Source of the DNA: Strongylocentrotus droebachiensis | Taxonomy: Eukaryota; Echinodermata; Echinoidea; Camarodonta; Strongylocentrotidae | NCBI GenBank assembly: GCA_035222895.1 | Contig: JAVYIG010007523.1 | Span: forward strand, 1-64,000 | DNA length: 64,000 nt | Direction: 5' to 3' | Shown here: positions 12,865 to 25,700 of the stretch, in pieces | Layout of the letters: the number at the start of each line of letters is the position of its first letter | Numbering within the stretch: the stretch's first letter is position 1 | Made by a program: the position numbers and the translations under genes | Notes under the pieces: generated by a model | Seen by the model: the letters and a program-made list of their open reading frames with translations, nothing else | What the model was told of the DNA's origin: nothing | The model's database searches: none

Positions 12865-14520
12865 CGTCTTTGACTTGAAGGAGAGACATCGTCGTCTGCC
12901 CAGCTGGGAGACAAGTGCAGTTACGTTTGGCGTCCACGTGTTGCATTCCCCTTGGTGGCGTAGCCACATGGGGGCAAAGGAGCACGTGCCCCTAATCAAA
13001 TTACAAAGAAGAAGGTGAAGATGAAGAAGAAGCAGAAGGAGGAGGAGGAGAAGGAGTTGAAGAAGAAGAAGACGGTTAAAGGGGAGAGAATGCAGAAAAA
13101 CACGATAGGAGCCCCTCCCACACCTCCCTTTTCGGTAGCCTTGTTATTTCGAACTATCTGCCTATATAGTAAGGATTGTGCTTCCTATCAAACTATGCAG
13201 TGCCCCTCAAAGGCTGAATACAGGCTACACCAAAGCCCACAGACACACTCATGGGTCATTCACAGTTTTTGTTTGTTGTTCCTCTTCTTCTTCGTACTTA
13301 ATTTTCTTATAAATCATTTTAATTTTCCCTTCTCCCTTTTATGCTTCTTGAGTTGATTTTTGGAAAATAGTTGCGAGCGTGTTGTTTATGCGTTGTATAG
13401 CTAGGCACGGGTATCCATTTTCTGGATAGGGGGAGGGGCAAGGGGCAAACATATCAATTATCATGTATGTTTGATCTCACTCTTGTTTTTATTATTATAT
13501 ATGCATGATTTATTGAATAAAGAACAGATGTATAAGTTGTGTATTTATTATAAGTTTTGGTAAATAATGTTTTAGTCAGACTATGGTGCGCTTAGAGACA
13601 CCCGTATTAAGCGCCTAATAAATATTATGTATTATTTATTATTGTTAAAAACGCACACTGAATAAGATATAACGTTAATTCCGTTTGGATGGGGCACTAT
13701 ACCACCCCTCCCCCGAGTGCGACTAGTGTGCATGCGCTGCACATAAAAAATGATAATAATGGACTAATGCATTGTCAGCCACAGTAGTATTAGTAAAATA
13801 ATATTGACAGTGGCATCAGAAGTAAGCATGAATATTAATGTTTTTTTAAACATGAAACAAAAATGCAGGGTGTCCCTGAACGGGGAAACCAAAGTTTATG
13901 GGTAAATTACTCCCCCAAAAGGCAAATTTTTCATCTTTCTTGCGACACCAAAAACATGATAAATTGATAATGCTTGACCAATATCAAATCAATGTCAAGC
14001 ACTGTCAGAAACACATGTTCAAAGATGAATTTAAAGAAAAACAAATCATTTAAAGGCTAATATTCTCTACTTGGGGATGATGAAGAGGGCCATGACACAT
14101 TTCTCGCACAGGTGAAGTTGTGTTTCGTATGATGTCATCGTTTCCAAAGAAATCAAATTCTATTAGTACGTATCAGCACTCTCGAGCTTGTACAAACCTC
14201 TGATTTGGCAACAGCTAACCAGTCCATTTACGTCTCGATTTCCCAAGATGGTCGTAAAATAAAACACTTACTACATTTCCTCAAGTTTGAAATAAGGTTA
14301 AATAAACGGCCCAGAGGATTTGTGTGAAGTTTGAAGTCCTTTTTGATAACCGAACAGGGGCGTGGTTAGGTTGAGTAACGTTTAATTTTACGATGTATCC
14401 ACTAACAACTAATATTGACGGATGAAATCAAGTTATTGCTAATCTCAGGAGGAGTGTAGAGCGATTAAAATGAAGGTATCCACACTCGTGCCATGACGAA
14501 TTCGTATCATTGCGGTTTAT
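12865..14520. other. Intergenic DNA with a SINE/LINE-tail-like scrap near 13.6 kb
   Basis: 13020-13080 is AAG/GAG-rich low complexity. Near 13600, GCGCCTAATAAATATTATG followed by TTATTATTG looks like the 3' tail of a SINE or LINE. The remainder (13860-14500) holds no supported feature. Confidence 0.4.
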
Positions 14521-14523
14521 TTG

Positions 14524-15035
14524 CAGAGCTGCCAACCTTGTGCGACCAAAAAAAGGAATCACGATGGCAAAAAAAAGGAATTTCAAGCAAAAATAAGGAA
14601 TTCATAAAAACGAAACTTACAACCACGCGCGACACACTTCCAATGCAGAAATGTTCATCATCATGCTGTTTTTCCATAGAAGCAGGAACTTTTTGGGGTG
14701 TTTATTTTGGTATTATCGGCATTTCATTCTTTTTGAGAATCTTTGTCTTTTGAAGTATGTTTTAAATTTAGTTTTCTATTGAATTTGTGATCAAATCACC
14801 ATTTTAGGGCAGTTGTTTGACGTGCGGTATGTTTCTAAAAAAACGTATTTTATGAAGAAAAAAAAACGTATTTTATGAAGAAAAAAAAACGTATTTTATG
14901 AAGAAAAAAAAACGTATTTTATGAAGAAAAAAAAACGTATTTTATGAAGAAAAAAAAAAAAAATTATGAAGAAAAAACGTAATACCGTAATTTGGAGGAA
15001 AAAACGGACTAATTCCGGAATGGTTGGCAGCTCTG
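14524..15035. mobile_element. hAT-like MITE, copy 1
   Basis: The ends are inverted: CAGAGCTGCCAACCTTG on the left and GGTTGGCAGCTCTG on the right, both starting CAGAG as many hAT termini do. The inside matches 29235-29650 for most of its length (GTGCGACCAAAAAA, GACACACTTCCAATGCAG, TTATCGGCATTTCATTC, CCGTAATTTGGAGGAAAAAA). There is no transposase frame, so it is non-autonomous. An 8-bp target duplication was looked for at the ends and is not evident. Copy 1 carries an internal tandem array that copy 2 lacks. Confidence 0.75.
14838..14985. repeat. 24-bp tandem array inside the hAT-like MITE
   Basis: Five near-identical units of CGTATTTTATGAAGAAAAA plus extra A residues, spaced about 24 bp, then a decayed unit. 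The sister copy at 29.6 kb has about one unit, so the array arose after the two elements separated. Confidence 0.85.
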
Positions 15036-15224
15036 TAGTTGGCATCACTGTGATTTATCATGTGGGCACCTCGACGAGTTTGTTCTATACTACGAACCAT
15101 TTCTATGAATTTACATTTCTCCGAATAAAATGTATTATTATTGGATACATTTTAACACACCCAGTGTATGAAAAGGGATCCATTACTAACAACCAAGGAA
15201 AGTGAATATTGATAATTCTTCTTC

Positions 15225-15569
15225 CTCTACCGATTCTAATTTTGCTTCTACTCCTTCGTTTGTTTTTCTTCTTCTTCCTCTTTTTTTCAGATACAAAATA
15301 AATGGAAATGCTCGAAGAGTAGACTTTCAAATTTTATATTTTATAACTTTTAACAAAACTTAAACATTCATATTGTTTGTCAATCTTCTACTTAGAATCT
15401 TTTTTCCTTTTCCGTTCTTCTGATTTTTTTTTCTTCCTCTTTTTTGTTGTTGGTACATAATAAATTGTTAATGCTCGCGTTGAAGACTTTCAAATTTTAC
15501 ATCTTGAACAAAATCATAACATTCTTATTCTTTGTCAATCTTCTATTTCAACGTTTCTTTTCTTTTCCG

Positions 15570-15601
<32 letters not shown>

Positions 15602-15720
15602 TAGAAAAAAAATTGGAAATGTTCACGGTGAAGACTTTCAAATTTTACATTTTACAACGTGAACAAAATCATAACATTCTTATCTTTGTAATTTCTTCCA
15701 CAAACTTTCACTCACTTCTT
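15225..15720. repeat. Three-copy tandem repeat of about 150-165 bp
   Basis: Three units each contain a variant of AAATGCTCG..GAAGA, then ACTTTCAAATTTTACAT, then ACAAAATCATAACATTCTTA, then a pyrimidine-rich stretch. The GACTTTCAAATTTTA blocks start near 15321, 15484 and 15632. Units differ by several percent and by T-tract length, so the duplication is not recent. Confidence 0.8.
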
Positions 15721-16740
15721 CCTCTCCAGGCTAATACAAAACTCATCACAAAAGCCACAAGACACTAAATCTTTAAAGAAAACCCCATATTTTTTATTTC
15801 CAAAAGCAATGTACAAGCATATATCTCTACATTGTAACTACCCAATGTTTCTTGTTTACCAAATTCTTTACAAACAAAAATGACACAACACTAAAACTTA
15901 ACACATCAAAATGGAATTGTTTCACAGGACAATAACATAAATTTGACATCATGATATAACAAATGAACAACAGAAATTGAGGAAAATACATGTAATACAT
16001 TACATTTGGCACACATTGCCTTTACTTGAACAGATTATTTGATAAACATAATGCTCAAAAAGATATAGTGAACACCTATCAGTATTTCTGATCATTCTTT
16101 CTGATTTTGATTTAGTCGTCACATAACATAAAAATCAAAGCACAAAAGAACACAATTGCAAAGACTTCCGAAAATCAACTTAAGACAATTTTAATAGCCC
16201 TGTCCATCCCTTTTAGAAATCTGGTACCATTACAATGACATGTTACGTAATCCAAAACATGATTTCCATGGGATATGTGATAGGGTATTCAAATTGTCCG
16301 AGGTGACCTTTCGAAAGTACACATGAAGTTGCAGTCGTGAGTGTTGCAGTCGTGAGGCTAATTCCCATAGCAAATTTTATTTCAAATGCTGAAGTAAAAA
16401 CGAACTGCATATTTCCTTCTACTGCAGTGTGACCTGTACAGAGATGCCAACTTTTGGAAATCAGAAATAGGGAGGATTTGTAACCGACACCAAATAATGT
16501 GCGCATAGCGCACATCTCGAGGCTGTACAAGAATGATGTTAAGATTTTCAAAAGAAAAATGATTTGACTCAAGTATCAAAAGAATACGATCTCTATTCAC
16601 ACATAATTTAAATACAAATGCTACAAAAGATACTACATTTCTTTTTCCTGAATTAAAGATGAATTTAAGTAACTATCAAGGACAAGAGAGCATAAATAAC
16701 TTTTGGTTGGTTGGTTTATTTTACCCAACTGCAAGTGTAA
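15721..16740. other. AT-rich DNA, nothing recognised
   Basis: AT-rich sequence without splice-supported exons. It may be distal 3' UTR or downstream flank of the minus-strand RCC2 homologue: TTTATT (AATAAA on the minus strand) occurs near 15793. That link is speculative over 7 kb. Confidence 0.35.
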
Positions 16741-16749
16741 GTTTGTTAT

Positions 16750-16850
16750 TAAGCAACCAGGGGACTGACGACTTCAAGTTCTCTCCTAAGGACTTGGTAA
16801 CAAGGATAAATGCATTGCCAAAGGGCAATAGTGTATCAACTTAGTTTCTT
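16750..16850 (-). mobile_element. SINE family A, body fragment
   Basis: On the minus strand this reads CCTTTGGCAATGCATTTATC, then CCTGGTTGCTTAAT. This is the same body as the SINE at 26951 (CCTTTGGTAAGGCATTAATC, then CTGGTTGCTTATTAA). No tRNA head is left. Confidence 0.6.
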
Positions 16851-17336
16851 ACCTGGGACCTTCCGGTTATAGAAAGAATAAAATGAAATTCCAAAAAAAT
16901 AAAAGTGAAAAGAATCAGGAATATGAAAAGGAAGAAAGTCCCCAGAAGACATAAATCTGAAACTTTTCAAAAAATTATTTTCACTTTTTTTCCCTGTTAC
17001 CTGAAACTAAAATCCATAATCTATAAACACACACATGTATACATGTACATAAAATAACTTACTATTGCAAGTAACAATTTTCTTTCCTTTTCTTTCTTTC
17101 TTTTTTGTTTGCAAACGCTTATCAAATACATTATAGTATCAAATGATTACTGAGCTAGTCCATTAGGTAGAAAAATGTGCAGCAAATTTCTGTTGGTATA
17201 AAATGTACCATTATATGTCATCAATAATTACAAATACTATTCTTTTCTCTAATGCAACACAATTCCAATGTAGATACATGTACCTTTAATTTCATCTATG
17301 GCATTTTGCTTACAGTGCCATGATGAGACAAGTTTT
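16851..17336. other. AT-rich DNA between SINE and MITE
   Basis: No supported feature. Confidence 0.4.
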
Positions 17337-17850
17337 CTAGGCATCATTTCATGAAACCGTCACAAGTACAAGTTCATCGACATCCCGTTGAAAGTTTGAA
17401 ACCACTCCAGCAAAGCAGAGAGAGTCAATGCTAATGTGTATTAACCTCTAGCGCTGTACAACATGTAGGTGCTATGAGGCAGCAAATGCACACATGAATA
17501 GTCAATACACACATTGCACACAATGAATATGATGTGGCTGATCGGCAAGTTTGACAGTAAACTCACAATTTTAATTTTCAAATTATTCTTTCTAACATCA
17601 TTAAGCTGATAAAATTGTATTTTACCGCTATTTAGATGTCATCAATTGTCACTAAAGTACTGATTTCGAGTGAAATCAGTTGAGTTTTGTACAGTGGTGT
17701 TTGAAATGTGGAGAATCAATAGAACAGTTTTTAATACACAGCCAGGATAGTAATGCAGCTATGTGTGGTTGAAACGTGTATTACATTTAATACACGCATC
17801 TAAACGGGTTGTCAGTGAACTTGCGACGGTTTCATGAAACGCTGCCCTAG
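17337..17850. mobile_element. Inverted-repeat MITE (TTTCATGAAACCGTC ends)
   Basis: The left end, beginning CTAGGCATCATTTCATGAA, mirrors the right end, which on the minus strand begins CTAGGGCAGCGTTTCATGAA; both then continue with ACCGTC. Further inside, ACAAGTTCATCGACATCCCG matches CGCAAGTTCACTGACAACCC on the other strand. The element is about 514 bp with no open frame, so it is a non-autonomous DNA transposon. The terminal motif itself contains the palindrome TTTCATGAAA. Confidence 0.75.
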
Positions 17851-18203
17851 TCTTTCGTTAGACTTCACTTCACATGATGAAGATGGGTTTATCTCTTTTG
17901 GATACAAGAGCAAATTAATTACAGGCTAGTTTGATCACAAACAGAAAACAAAACCAACAAAACTTAGATGTTAAACTGCTTGTTTATCCTAGGTCATAGA
18001 TCTTTTTTTTTAGAGCAGGTATTCGGGAGGAAATAATGAATTCTTTCAATAGTGAATACAAAAGGACAATAGAAACTATGCAGATCTAGCAAACAATTAC
18101 AAGTACAAAGAGACGTTCATATACATGACACTTGAGCTGCATATGAAATTAAGACAACAAAATTTACAACAGTTTATTCTCAACCACGACATAACGTGAG
18201 CTT

Positions 18204-18713
18204 TTAAAGGTATTACAAAGTTTTGGTATGGGGTCATGAATTTGGTTCAAATTAACATACTGGAAGCATATGCGTTCCTACAATATTCATTGATCGTTGT
18301 CCTGGTTGAAATCGAGGCTAAAGTTATGAAATTATAAATAATAAACCCTTTATGTTGTATAGCTCCCTCTCAAGGTCAAGATACCAATTTAGTTATGAAA
18401 CAATGTTTCTTGACTAAAATCGACCGATTAGCTATTCCCGTTTGGAAATTATATATCACAACTACATATTCTGAGATTTTCATGGTCGCAGCTACCATTG
18501 TACGGCCATAGGCCCTATTTGAAATTTATCAAAATTTACCGGGAGCACCGGTAAATTTTTATATTCAATTTTTCTCGAAAACAGAAGTGTTTTAGGGGTT
18601 AATTTTTTTAGTGCTCATAATAAATCCACAGGGGTATCCAAATATATCAAAATTGTAAAGATTCAATATCCACCCAATTTCCAAAATTTCCCAAAACTTT
18701 GTATTACCTTTAA
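18204..18713. mobile_element. TTAA-flanked MITE (AAAGGTATTACAAAG ends)
   Basis: The left end TTAAAGGTATTACAAAGTTT and the right end AAACTTTGTATTACCTTTAA are near-perfect inverted repeats bounded by TTAA. A TTAA duplication is the mark of the piggyBac superfamily. The 510-bp interior has no coding frame. Confidence 0.75.
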
Positions 18714-19418
18714 GTCCTCTAGTTATTGGAATTGCCCTTGAGATGAATTCTGGAAAGTCTTCGCGACTTGGTTTATTGGATAAGGGATGGATGGGATTTT
18801 ATGTCAGGATTACGTTCAGGATTAGGGTTCCGTATAGAGTTGAGTCTATGTTTTCGCCTCATGTAGAAAATTTATCACAGTGCAATTGTCATAATCAATA
18901 TAAAATACTCTACAAATACCTTCAAGGACATTCATATATGAATAACAAAATCAATAACAAAATCAATACACAGGACAACATGAGAAACTTTGCCACAAAC
19001 TGATAAATAATGCGTGAGCAGAAATTAATATGTCGAAACACAATTCTTCTTTCGGTTACTTTAAGGGCATTCAAGGCACAATTATGGCAACATAAAATAA
19101 TTCAAGCTAAGCTTTTAAATTCATCCCTTCTCTTTCAATTTTGTTTAAATGCAAGCAATTCAATAGACAAGAACGGGACACATTTTTATGGAAATGGAAT
19201 GATTATGGCTGTATTACAAGAAATTGATAGAACATTGATGAAAAAAGAAAACATGAATAACAGCTTGAAAAAAATCAAGCTCTTGAATAACTAATTCTGA
19301 AAAAATATGTACACATTACACTCTCATAGTCAAGAATCATCTTATTACTAACTGTTAGTTCATCCGTTGTTCATAAACTTTTTTGATGGATCAACTGCTT
19401 GTACTGTAACACCTTAAC
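18714..19418. other. AT-rich DNA, nothing recognised
   Basis: Open frames of 86 and 94 codons here are AT-rich with no recognisable domain and no splice signals, and are not called as genes. Confidence 0.4.
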
Positions 19419-19419
19419 C

Positions 19420-19700
19420 TTAAGAGAAAAGTTTGAGTTCTGAAAATATGAATTTTTTCGGAGAAGCTTTTTCATTCTTTCTTTAATATGTCAAGTTTGG
19501 AAATATCCCCTGAAAAGGATTGCTATTCAAATGCCCTCATATAAATACGAAATAGCTGAACAGTTTGGTCCAAACAGTTCATGCCACATGTGTGTGTAGT
19601 CCCATAAATGCATTTCTGTGTGCAGTGCATGTCATCATGCCAATTTCTTTTAAATTTGAAACCTCACAGAAAACATCACTTCTTATGTACTATCAGATCA
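19420..19700. mobile_element. Old partial copy of the TTAA MITE found at 32073
   Basis: TTAAGAGAAAAGTTTGAGTTCTG and the following features (GAAAATATGAATTTTTTC, CCCTGAAAAGGATTGC, CCCATAAATGCATTTCTGTG) line up in order with 32073-32350. It is strongly diverged and lacks a clear right end. Confidence 0.5.
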
Positions 19701-21400
19701 GTTTCTTGCACGATGAAATATTTTTGAAACACACACACACCCAAATAATGAGTTGACATATCTGAGATAAATGGATGATAACGAGTACTGATTTCTGTGA
19801 GAATGATGATGATAATAAGGAATAGAAAACTCACAATTTTGTTGTTGCACTTCATCTATATTTCATCTAAGGAAGAAATTTCATTTTGAATATTCAATCC
19901 AATTTGCAGCCATGAAAACAATATTTGTATAAAACTTCATTGCGTTATCAGCCTTGATCAAAGATTTTCAAAGTGGTAATTGAAATGACAACCAAATTGG
20001 ATTGCTAAGTGGTTGTATTTACAGTAAATCCTGGCCATATGATATCCAACACTCAAATACCTGACATCAAAATGAGACAAGAATTGCCCGCAAGATTTCA
20101 TTTCAATCATTTCAGGCAAACAAATAGATTGGGAATTCACACATGACTCTGGTCCCATAAATAGACAATTGTGATTGAAATCAAAATGATAGAAAGTGAT
20201 TTGTGATTTGTCTTTACAAAATTAGAGCAGTGAGAAAAGTTTGCACACGTTTCATTCCAATCATTTCTGTATGAGATAACCCCTTCATGTGCAAACATTC
20301 ATAGCTGTGGAATTGATGAAAACAAACAAAATGCAATAAAAATGACAACAGTTTATGAACTGCAGGATTATCATATTTTTATAAATTGATCGAGTAAACA
20401 TAACCTAGCTGGGGTAAATGTAAAGTAATCACAATCAATAATGATACCAATATTGAAACGCAAATAACAGCTTTCATCTTTGCTGACAAATAATGATCCA
20501 TGAGAGAAAAATTTGTAAAAGACATTAGATATTTACAAAAGTGGGCTGCATATGCTTACGGAGTTAATATAAAAGTGAAACATAAACAAGCAAACTACTG
20601 GTAAACTGAAAAATCAGGTGATCACATAATTACGTCAGGTGATCACATCTGTCACATGACCACAATACAAATTGCCACATGGCATTCCTGAGAAAAAACA
20701 AGTCTATTGTCAGAAGTACTTTTTTCTGGTTGCAGCTAAGAAGTGCGCCTGGCTGTGGTCACGCAAATAAACTATGACCATTTGAGAATGAAGGCAAAGA
20801 GATAATGGGTGATCCGGTACCCTTTCTGAAAGGGTTCGAGAAAGTTTCACTAAAAAATCGAAGAACAGCATTGCAAGACAACGTTAACTGAAACCGAAGG
20901 AACAAGCATGCCTCTCTTCAGTGTTAAAAGGATACTTGCAAGGCTGCTAAAAAACAAACTTTAACATAAGCATAACTTTTAGCCATCTTAAATCCACAGT
21001 AAATGAAATAACAAATGAAATGCACGATTATAAACACCAAATGAAAGTTATGCAAAACCTATTTGACGACAGAAGAGAACATAACAGAATGTCTTCAATG
21101 AATGAGTTGTTCATGAGAAGAAATTGTCCAACCTGTACCAAATTAATTAATGTGTTGCTATTCAGAAATTGGATGTTATAACGATTTTGCAATGCTGTGA
21201 CTATTTAGTGCAGAGGTGCAGAACATTTAGACATTGACTCAAGCAGAAAATCATTTTCCACTTTAATAAACATAACACTAATTTAGAGGTATATTCTGGA
21301 ACAATAAATTATCTTTACAAAACTACAATTCAAACACACAACGTTATCTCGAGTACCTATTTCACTTCACAATGCAAGGCCGTTTGATTGTCTCCGTTTT
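19701..21400. other. AT-rich DNA, possible RCC2 downstream region
   Basis: No exon or RNA was recognised. A 9-bp direct repeat, CAGGTGATCACAT, appears twice at 20616-20650. The region could include 3' UTR of the minus-strand RCC2 homologue, whose poly(A) site could not be placed. Confidence 0.35.
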
Positions 21401-21424
21401 AAATGCTATAATGCCTTACTCTCA

Positions 21425-21602
21425 TAAGAGGGAGATAGAGAAAGAAAGAGAAAGAGAGAGGGGGAGATAGGGAGATAAAGAGAGAGAGAGCGAGGGAGAG
21501 AGAGAGAGGGAGGGGGAGGGAGGGAAAGAGAGAGGGAGGGGGAGGGAGGGAAAGAGAGAGGGAGGGAGAGAAAGAGAAAAGGAAAGAGAGAGAGAGAGAG
21601 TG
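21425..21602. repeat. GA/GGGA purine tract
   Basis: About 180 bp of nearly pure purine on the plus strand, mixing GA, GAAA and GGGA units, with a GAGGGAGGGGGAGGGAGGGA segment repeated. It is G-run rich enough to be a G-quadruplex candidate. Confidence 0.9.
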
Positions 21603-22754
21603 CGCTTGTGCAGGGGGTGGTTAACTTAACCTGAAACATTTCTCTATTTCAATTCCTTTGAACATCCATTCTGTATATTCACCTTCAACGAACCCCTTCA
21701 TCCCAACTTAAATCATACATTACTGGCAATATTCCACTTTTAATGCCTCGAATCGATTTGTTTAAATACCCCTCACCAACACTTCATGTACCTATAAAAG
21801 TGGAAAACTGTACACTTATATACACATCCGATTTATACACGACAAAATAGGTAGTCTGGAAAATAGAAATTGTTTTTGGAAATTCGACTGCCGGTACTGC
21901 AGAGATTCAAAGTGAATTCCTATGATGAAATCTACATTTTTTTTAATTGTTTTAGTCAATCTTCATTGCATAATAATCTCCATAACCTTCTTGGCCATAT
22001 ACTCTGGACTAATACTAACAACCAGTCCACAATCCATTAAAAAATATGTTGATTCAATGTTAATTAATGCCTGAATTATGCCTAGATTATCTTTGAATGA
22101 ACTCTGTAAACACCTCTGATAAAACGTGACAAGAGGTTGCCATTGGTTGCAAAGTCATTTATGGTTATTTTGACTACAGGCTAGGTGTAATTACGAGAAC
22201 ATTTTTCAACCGTTTCTGAGATTAAGAGTGTTCATGGGCAACCCAGCAATTTTATCCAATGACCTCGGTATTTGTATTCATAAACTAGTGCCTTATATAT
22301 GCACATAAAATTAAATAAATGATAGTTAAGGTCGCACATGTGAGTCGGTATCAACCAGGACTTTAAACTGAATGCATCTTATAAGAAATTGAAAAGTAGA
22401 TAGATTGGCAGCGGGAACATTTTACTGATCCCTCATATATGGGAGCTGTACTAGTCCTAACCTACAGAGCAAAGTGGTCCAGGATGAATCGAGGAGGTAA
22501 AACGCAAGGAGAGACTATTTGCCAAGACAACCCACATCCATTAGAAAACAGTTCCATAAAACTGGATATAATGTATCGACATCCCAGAGGGTTGTACTAT
22601 ATAAATTCTAAGGCAATTTTTTCGATATTCAACCCTGGTTTCCTGTGATTGTAAAACAATTATGCTTCACTTGATAAACCAACAACAACAACAAAACAAC
22701 AAGAACAGAACCTCTCTATGTCACACCTCTTACACAATTTTTGTTGCCCCCGTT
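21603..22754. other. Likely proximal 3' UTR / flank of RCC2 homologue
   Basis: This lies directly downstream (minus sense) of the RCC2 stop codon. No coding frame with a recognisable domain, and no repeat family found elsewhere in the window. The extent of the UTR is not resolved. Confidence 0.35.
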
Positions 22755-25700
22755 TTAGTTCCCTGGCGTGAATACCGGTAGCTTCTCCAACTCTTCTTTG
22801 TCCTTCTCTGTGTCATCACGGGCGATGAAGAGGGAGTGTCCCGCCCCGCAGGTCAGATGGTGGACGTAGATGTTGTCCAGAGGGCGGGCTTTCTTGGCGA
22901 TCGTCGAGGACTTGGAGTCAGCCTCTCCGTAGGCCAGCTCGCCGTACGTTGGTGATGGGCCCCAGCTGATGACGCAATCGTCGGCTGCGACCACGATGGA
23001 GTGATTGCTGGTAAGGTAGGGTGGGAGAAGGGTTACATAATGGTTATTTCATTTTACATTAAAGGCATCGTTTAACAATGTTGAATCTGAGATGCACGGC
23101 CCTTAGTGTTATCAGTGTCTGTGATATGGTGTAATATTGAAGCCCTAAGAAAAAATTGCGCTTCAAAATGATTAAGAAGTGCCTCAAAAAAGTAAAAATC
23201 TTTGAGTGACCGGTTTTACCATACTCGTTTTCCCCAATAGACTGTAGTGCTACGAAAACCGTTAGGCAAACGCAAAATTTGGTTTCCAATTCCAATCATA
23301 AATATCTTGATAATCAGACAGGCGATCAACTTGTAAAAGTCATGGGGTTCTTGACTGACCTAAAGATTTATAATTATCATTGCAGCATGAGCTAAATCCA
23401 GGATTTTGTTTCAGAATCTGAGACAAAGTTACCAGATCCCTTTAAATCACAAGGATAAAAATATGGGTGTCTTCTTCCTCTCATTATGAAGCAATGAAAA
23501 ATAGCAAGTCTGCGTTACTGTATTATCTATTCATATCATTAGGAAGTTAGAAACAAACTATTCAACTTACAATGTACATTTATAAAAGCATGTCAAAAAG
23601 AGACTTTGTATTTCTTAATCAATTGTATAAAGCAATGAAATCAGATTGACAGTACCACCTACAATATATTAACACCAACATGAGGGTGAAAAGAGAATTA
23701 ATATTTCTCAATCAATTCTGTAAAGCAATTCAATTAGCAAATCAGACTGACTATACTAGTAACTACATAAACAAATATTTGGTTAACAACAGACTTGGTG
23801 CTTCAATCCTATAGAGTAAAGAGAATAACTAATCAGACAGAGAGTACTACATGTACTGAAAAAAACTACTATATTAAACACAATGGCCCAAATTCACAAA
23901 GGAGGTTTGTCAACAAACATGAAGGTTTCAGACCAAGGTTCAGACAAACCTTGGTCTGAAAAGCGTAAAAACGCATCACATGACGCACATAAACCTAGGT
24001 TTGTCGACAAACCTCCTTTGTGAATTCGGGACAATGTGCTTCTAAATTTCACCAACAAGGAAACAATATCAGCAAGTTGGAAGGACAGTATTACCTGCAA
24101 CCAATGCTTCTGACGTTCCAGCCGCTAAGGTCTTGGACAGGCTTGGGGTACATGGTGGCTTCACCCGTTGTCTTGGCTTGACCCCAGAAGAACACCTGAC
24201 CTGCAAAACAACAAGGAAAACAAACGGTTTGATAGCGGCACCACGAAGCAGGATCACTGGCTATACAACAAGTGCTCCAGTGCAGGGAATAATTTTCCTC
24301 AAATTTTTTGATTAGCAATTTCAGCTGATGGATAAATATTTCAAATGAAATTCTGTACATTTATATGGAAGAAAACTGCTACACAAAAGATATTTTGTAT
24401 AGCAGTCATGCAAAAATGCATAGCAAATTGCGATGCGATACCAGGAAAATTATTCCCTGCAGTGACAGTTACCCACCCCATGGTCAATATCCTACACTCA
24501 CTAGCGTTGATGTCTTGGTCTAGTGGATACATCAACCACCTGTTGATCACATGGTTTGTCGTTAGAGTACTGCAGCAGCACTAATGTCCTTTAGAAAGAC
24601 ATTGATCTCCGTTTGCCACTCTCAACCCAGGTGTAAACTTATTCCTTTTTAATGCTGTTCAGTACCTCAGGGCACTCACCAAAACAATCATCCACAATGG
24701 CAATTCAAGCAGCAATGATGCAAATAGACCCATAAGTTTGGGCCTTGGCACCTTTGTCCATAAAATCAGCGACAAGAGCTAAAACAAAGTAACCACCCGT
24801 CGATACAGATCCCATTTTTGTGACCCTTGGAAAACAGTGTTCCGAATTGAAGCCTGCATAAAGTTAACCTGTACATAAAGACCACCTCCCTTGAGCAGTC
24901 TTTGTATACATGTTTCACTCTATCAGTTAAAGGAGAAATAACCCCAATGAAAAACTTGAGTTGTTCTGAGAGATTTATTGCATTGTTGCCCGTCAATCTA
25001 CAAGATTCCCCACCAAAGTGTATGAGAAAGGCATAAAGCAAAAATATGGTAGTTTCTCAAAAAGACATGGGCATCGCCATTTTCTTGATTGCATGAAATA
25101 CTATGTGCAGTCGTTTATCAACTAAATTTATTCAAATTTGTTGATGTTTCCTTCCTTCCTTCCTACGAGCCCATTGATTACCTTGCTCTGTTACTACCAT
25201 GCAGTAGCTTGACCCTGCGTTGATCGTTTTCGCACCCTTCAAAGGCATCTCAAAGAACTTGACGCTCCTTGGGACAGGCTCGTCATCGGGTTTCTGGTGA
25301 CCGAGGCGACCGTAGCCACCAAAACCCCAAGTGAACACCCTCTTCTGCATATCCATGGCGACCTGGAAAGAGAATGGAGAAAGCTTTGCATGAAGGGTTT
25401 TGTGCCCACCAAGAAATATTGGTATATCTTGTACTTTGAGTGAAAGTTCATAGATGACGATAGAATTCTATTGAAATATTCATGGTTTGTAGTTTGTGAA
25501 TGCATGGAAAGGAAATGCACATTTAAGTACATAAATTGCAAGATAATACACAATTGTAATGGGTGTGATAAAGAAAACTTGAGTCTTATACAATACAATC
25601 AATAATAATAGTAATTAAACTTTCTAGTTCTTATATTTTATATCTGTTAAAGCGGGACTGCACTACTTGTAGCTACCTGCGCCCTCTATACAGCCAACAA

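Noticed and set aside
12189-12985. Frames of 80-180 codons across the CT tracts
   Set aside because: Ser/Leu and Arg/Glu runs are artefacts of the dinucleotide repeat; likewise at 7768-8221, 21406-21639, 26353-27029 and 43243-43617.
14838-14985. Regular repeats resembling an array of binding sites
   Set aside because: A simple 24-bp tandem expansion inside a MITE; A-rich and present once in the sister copy.
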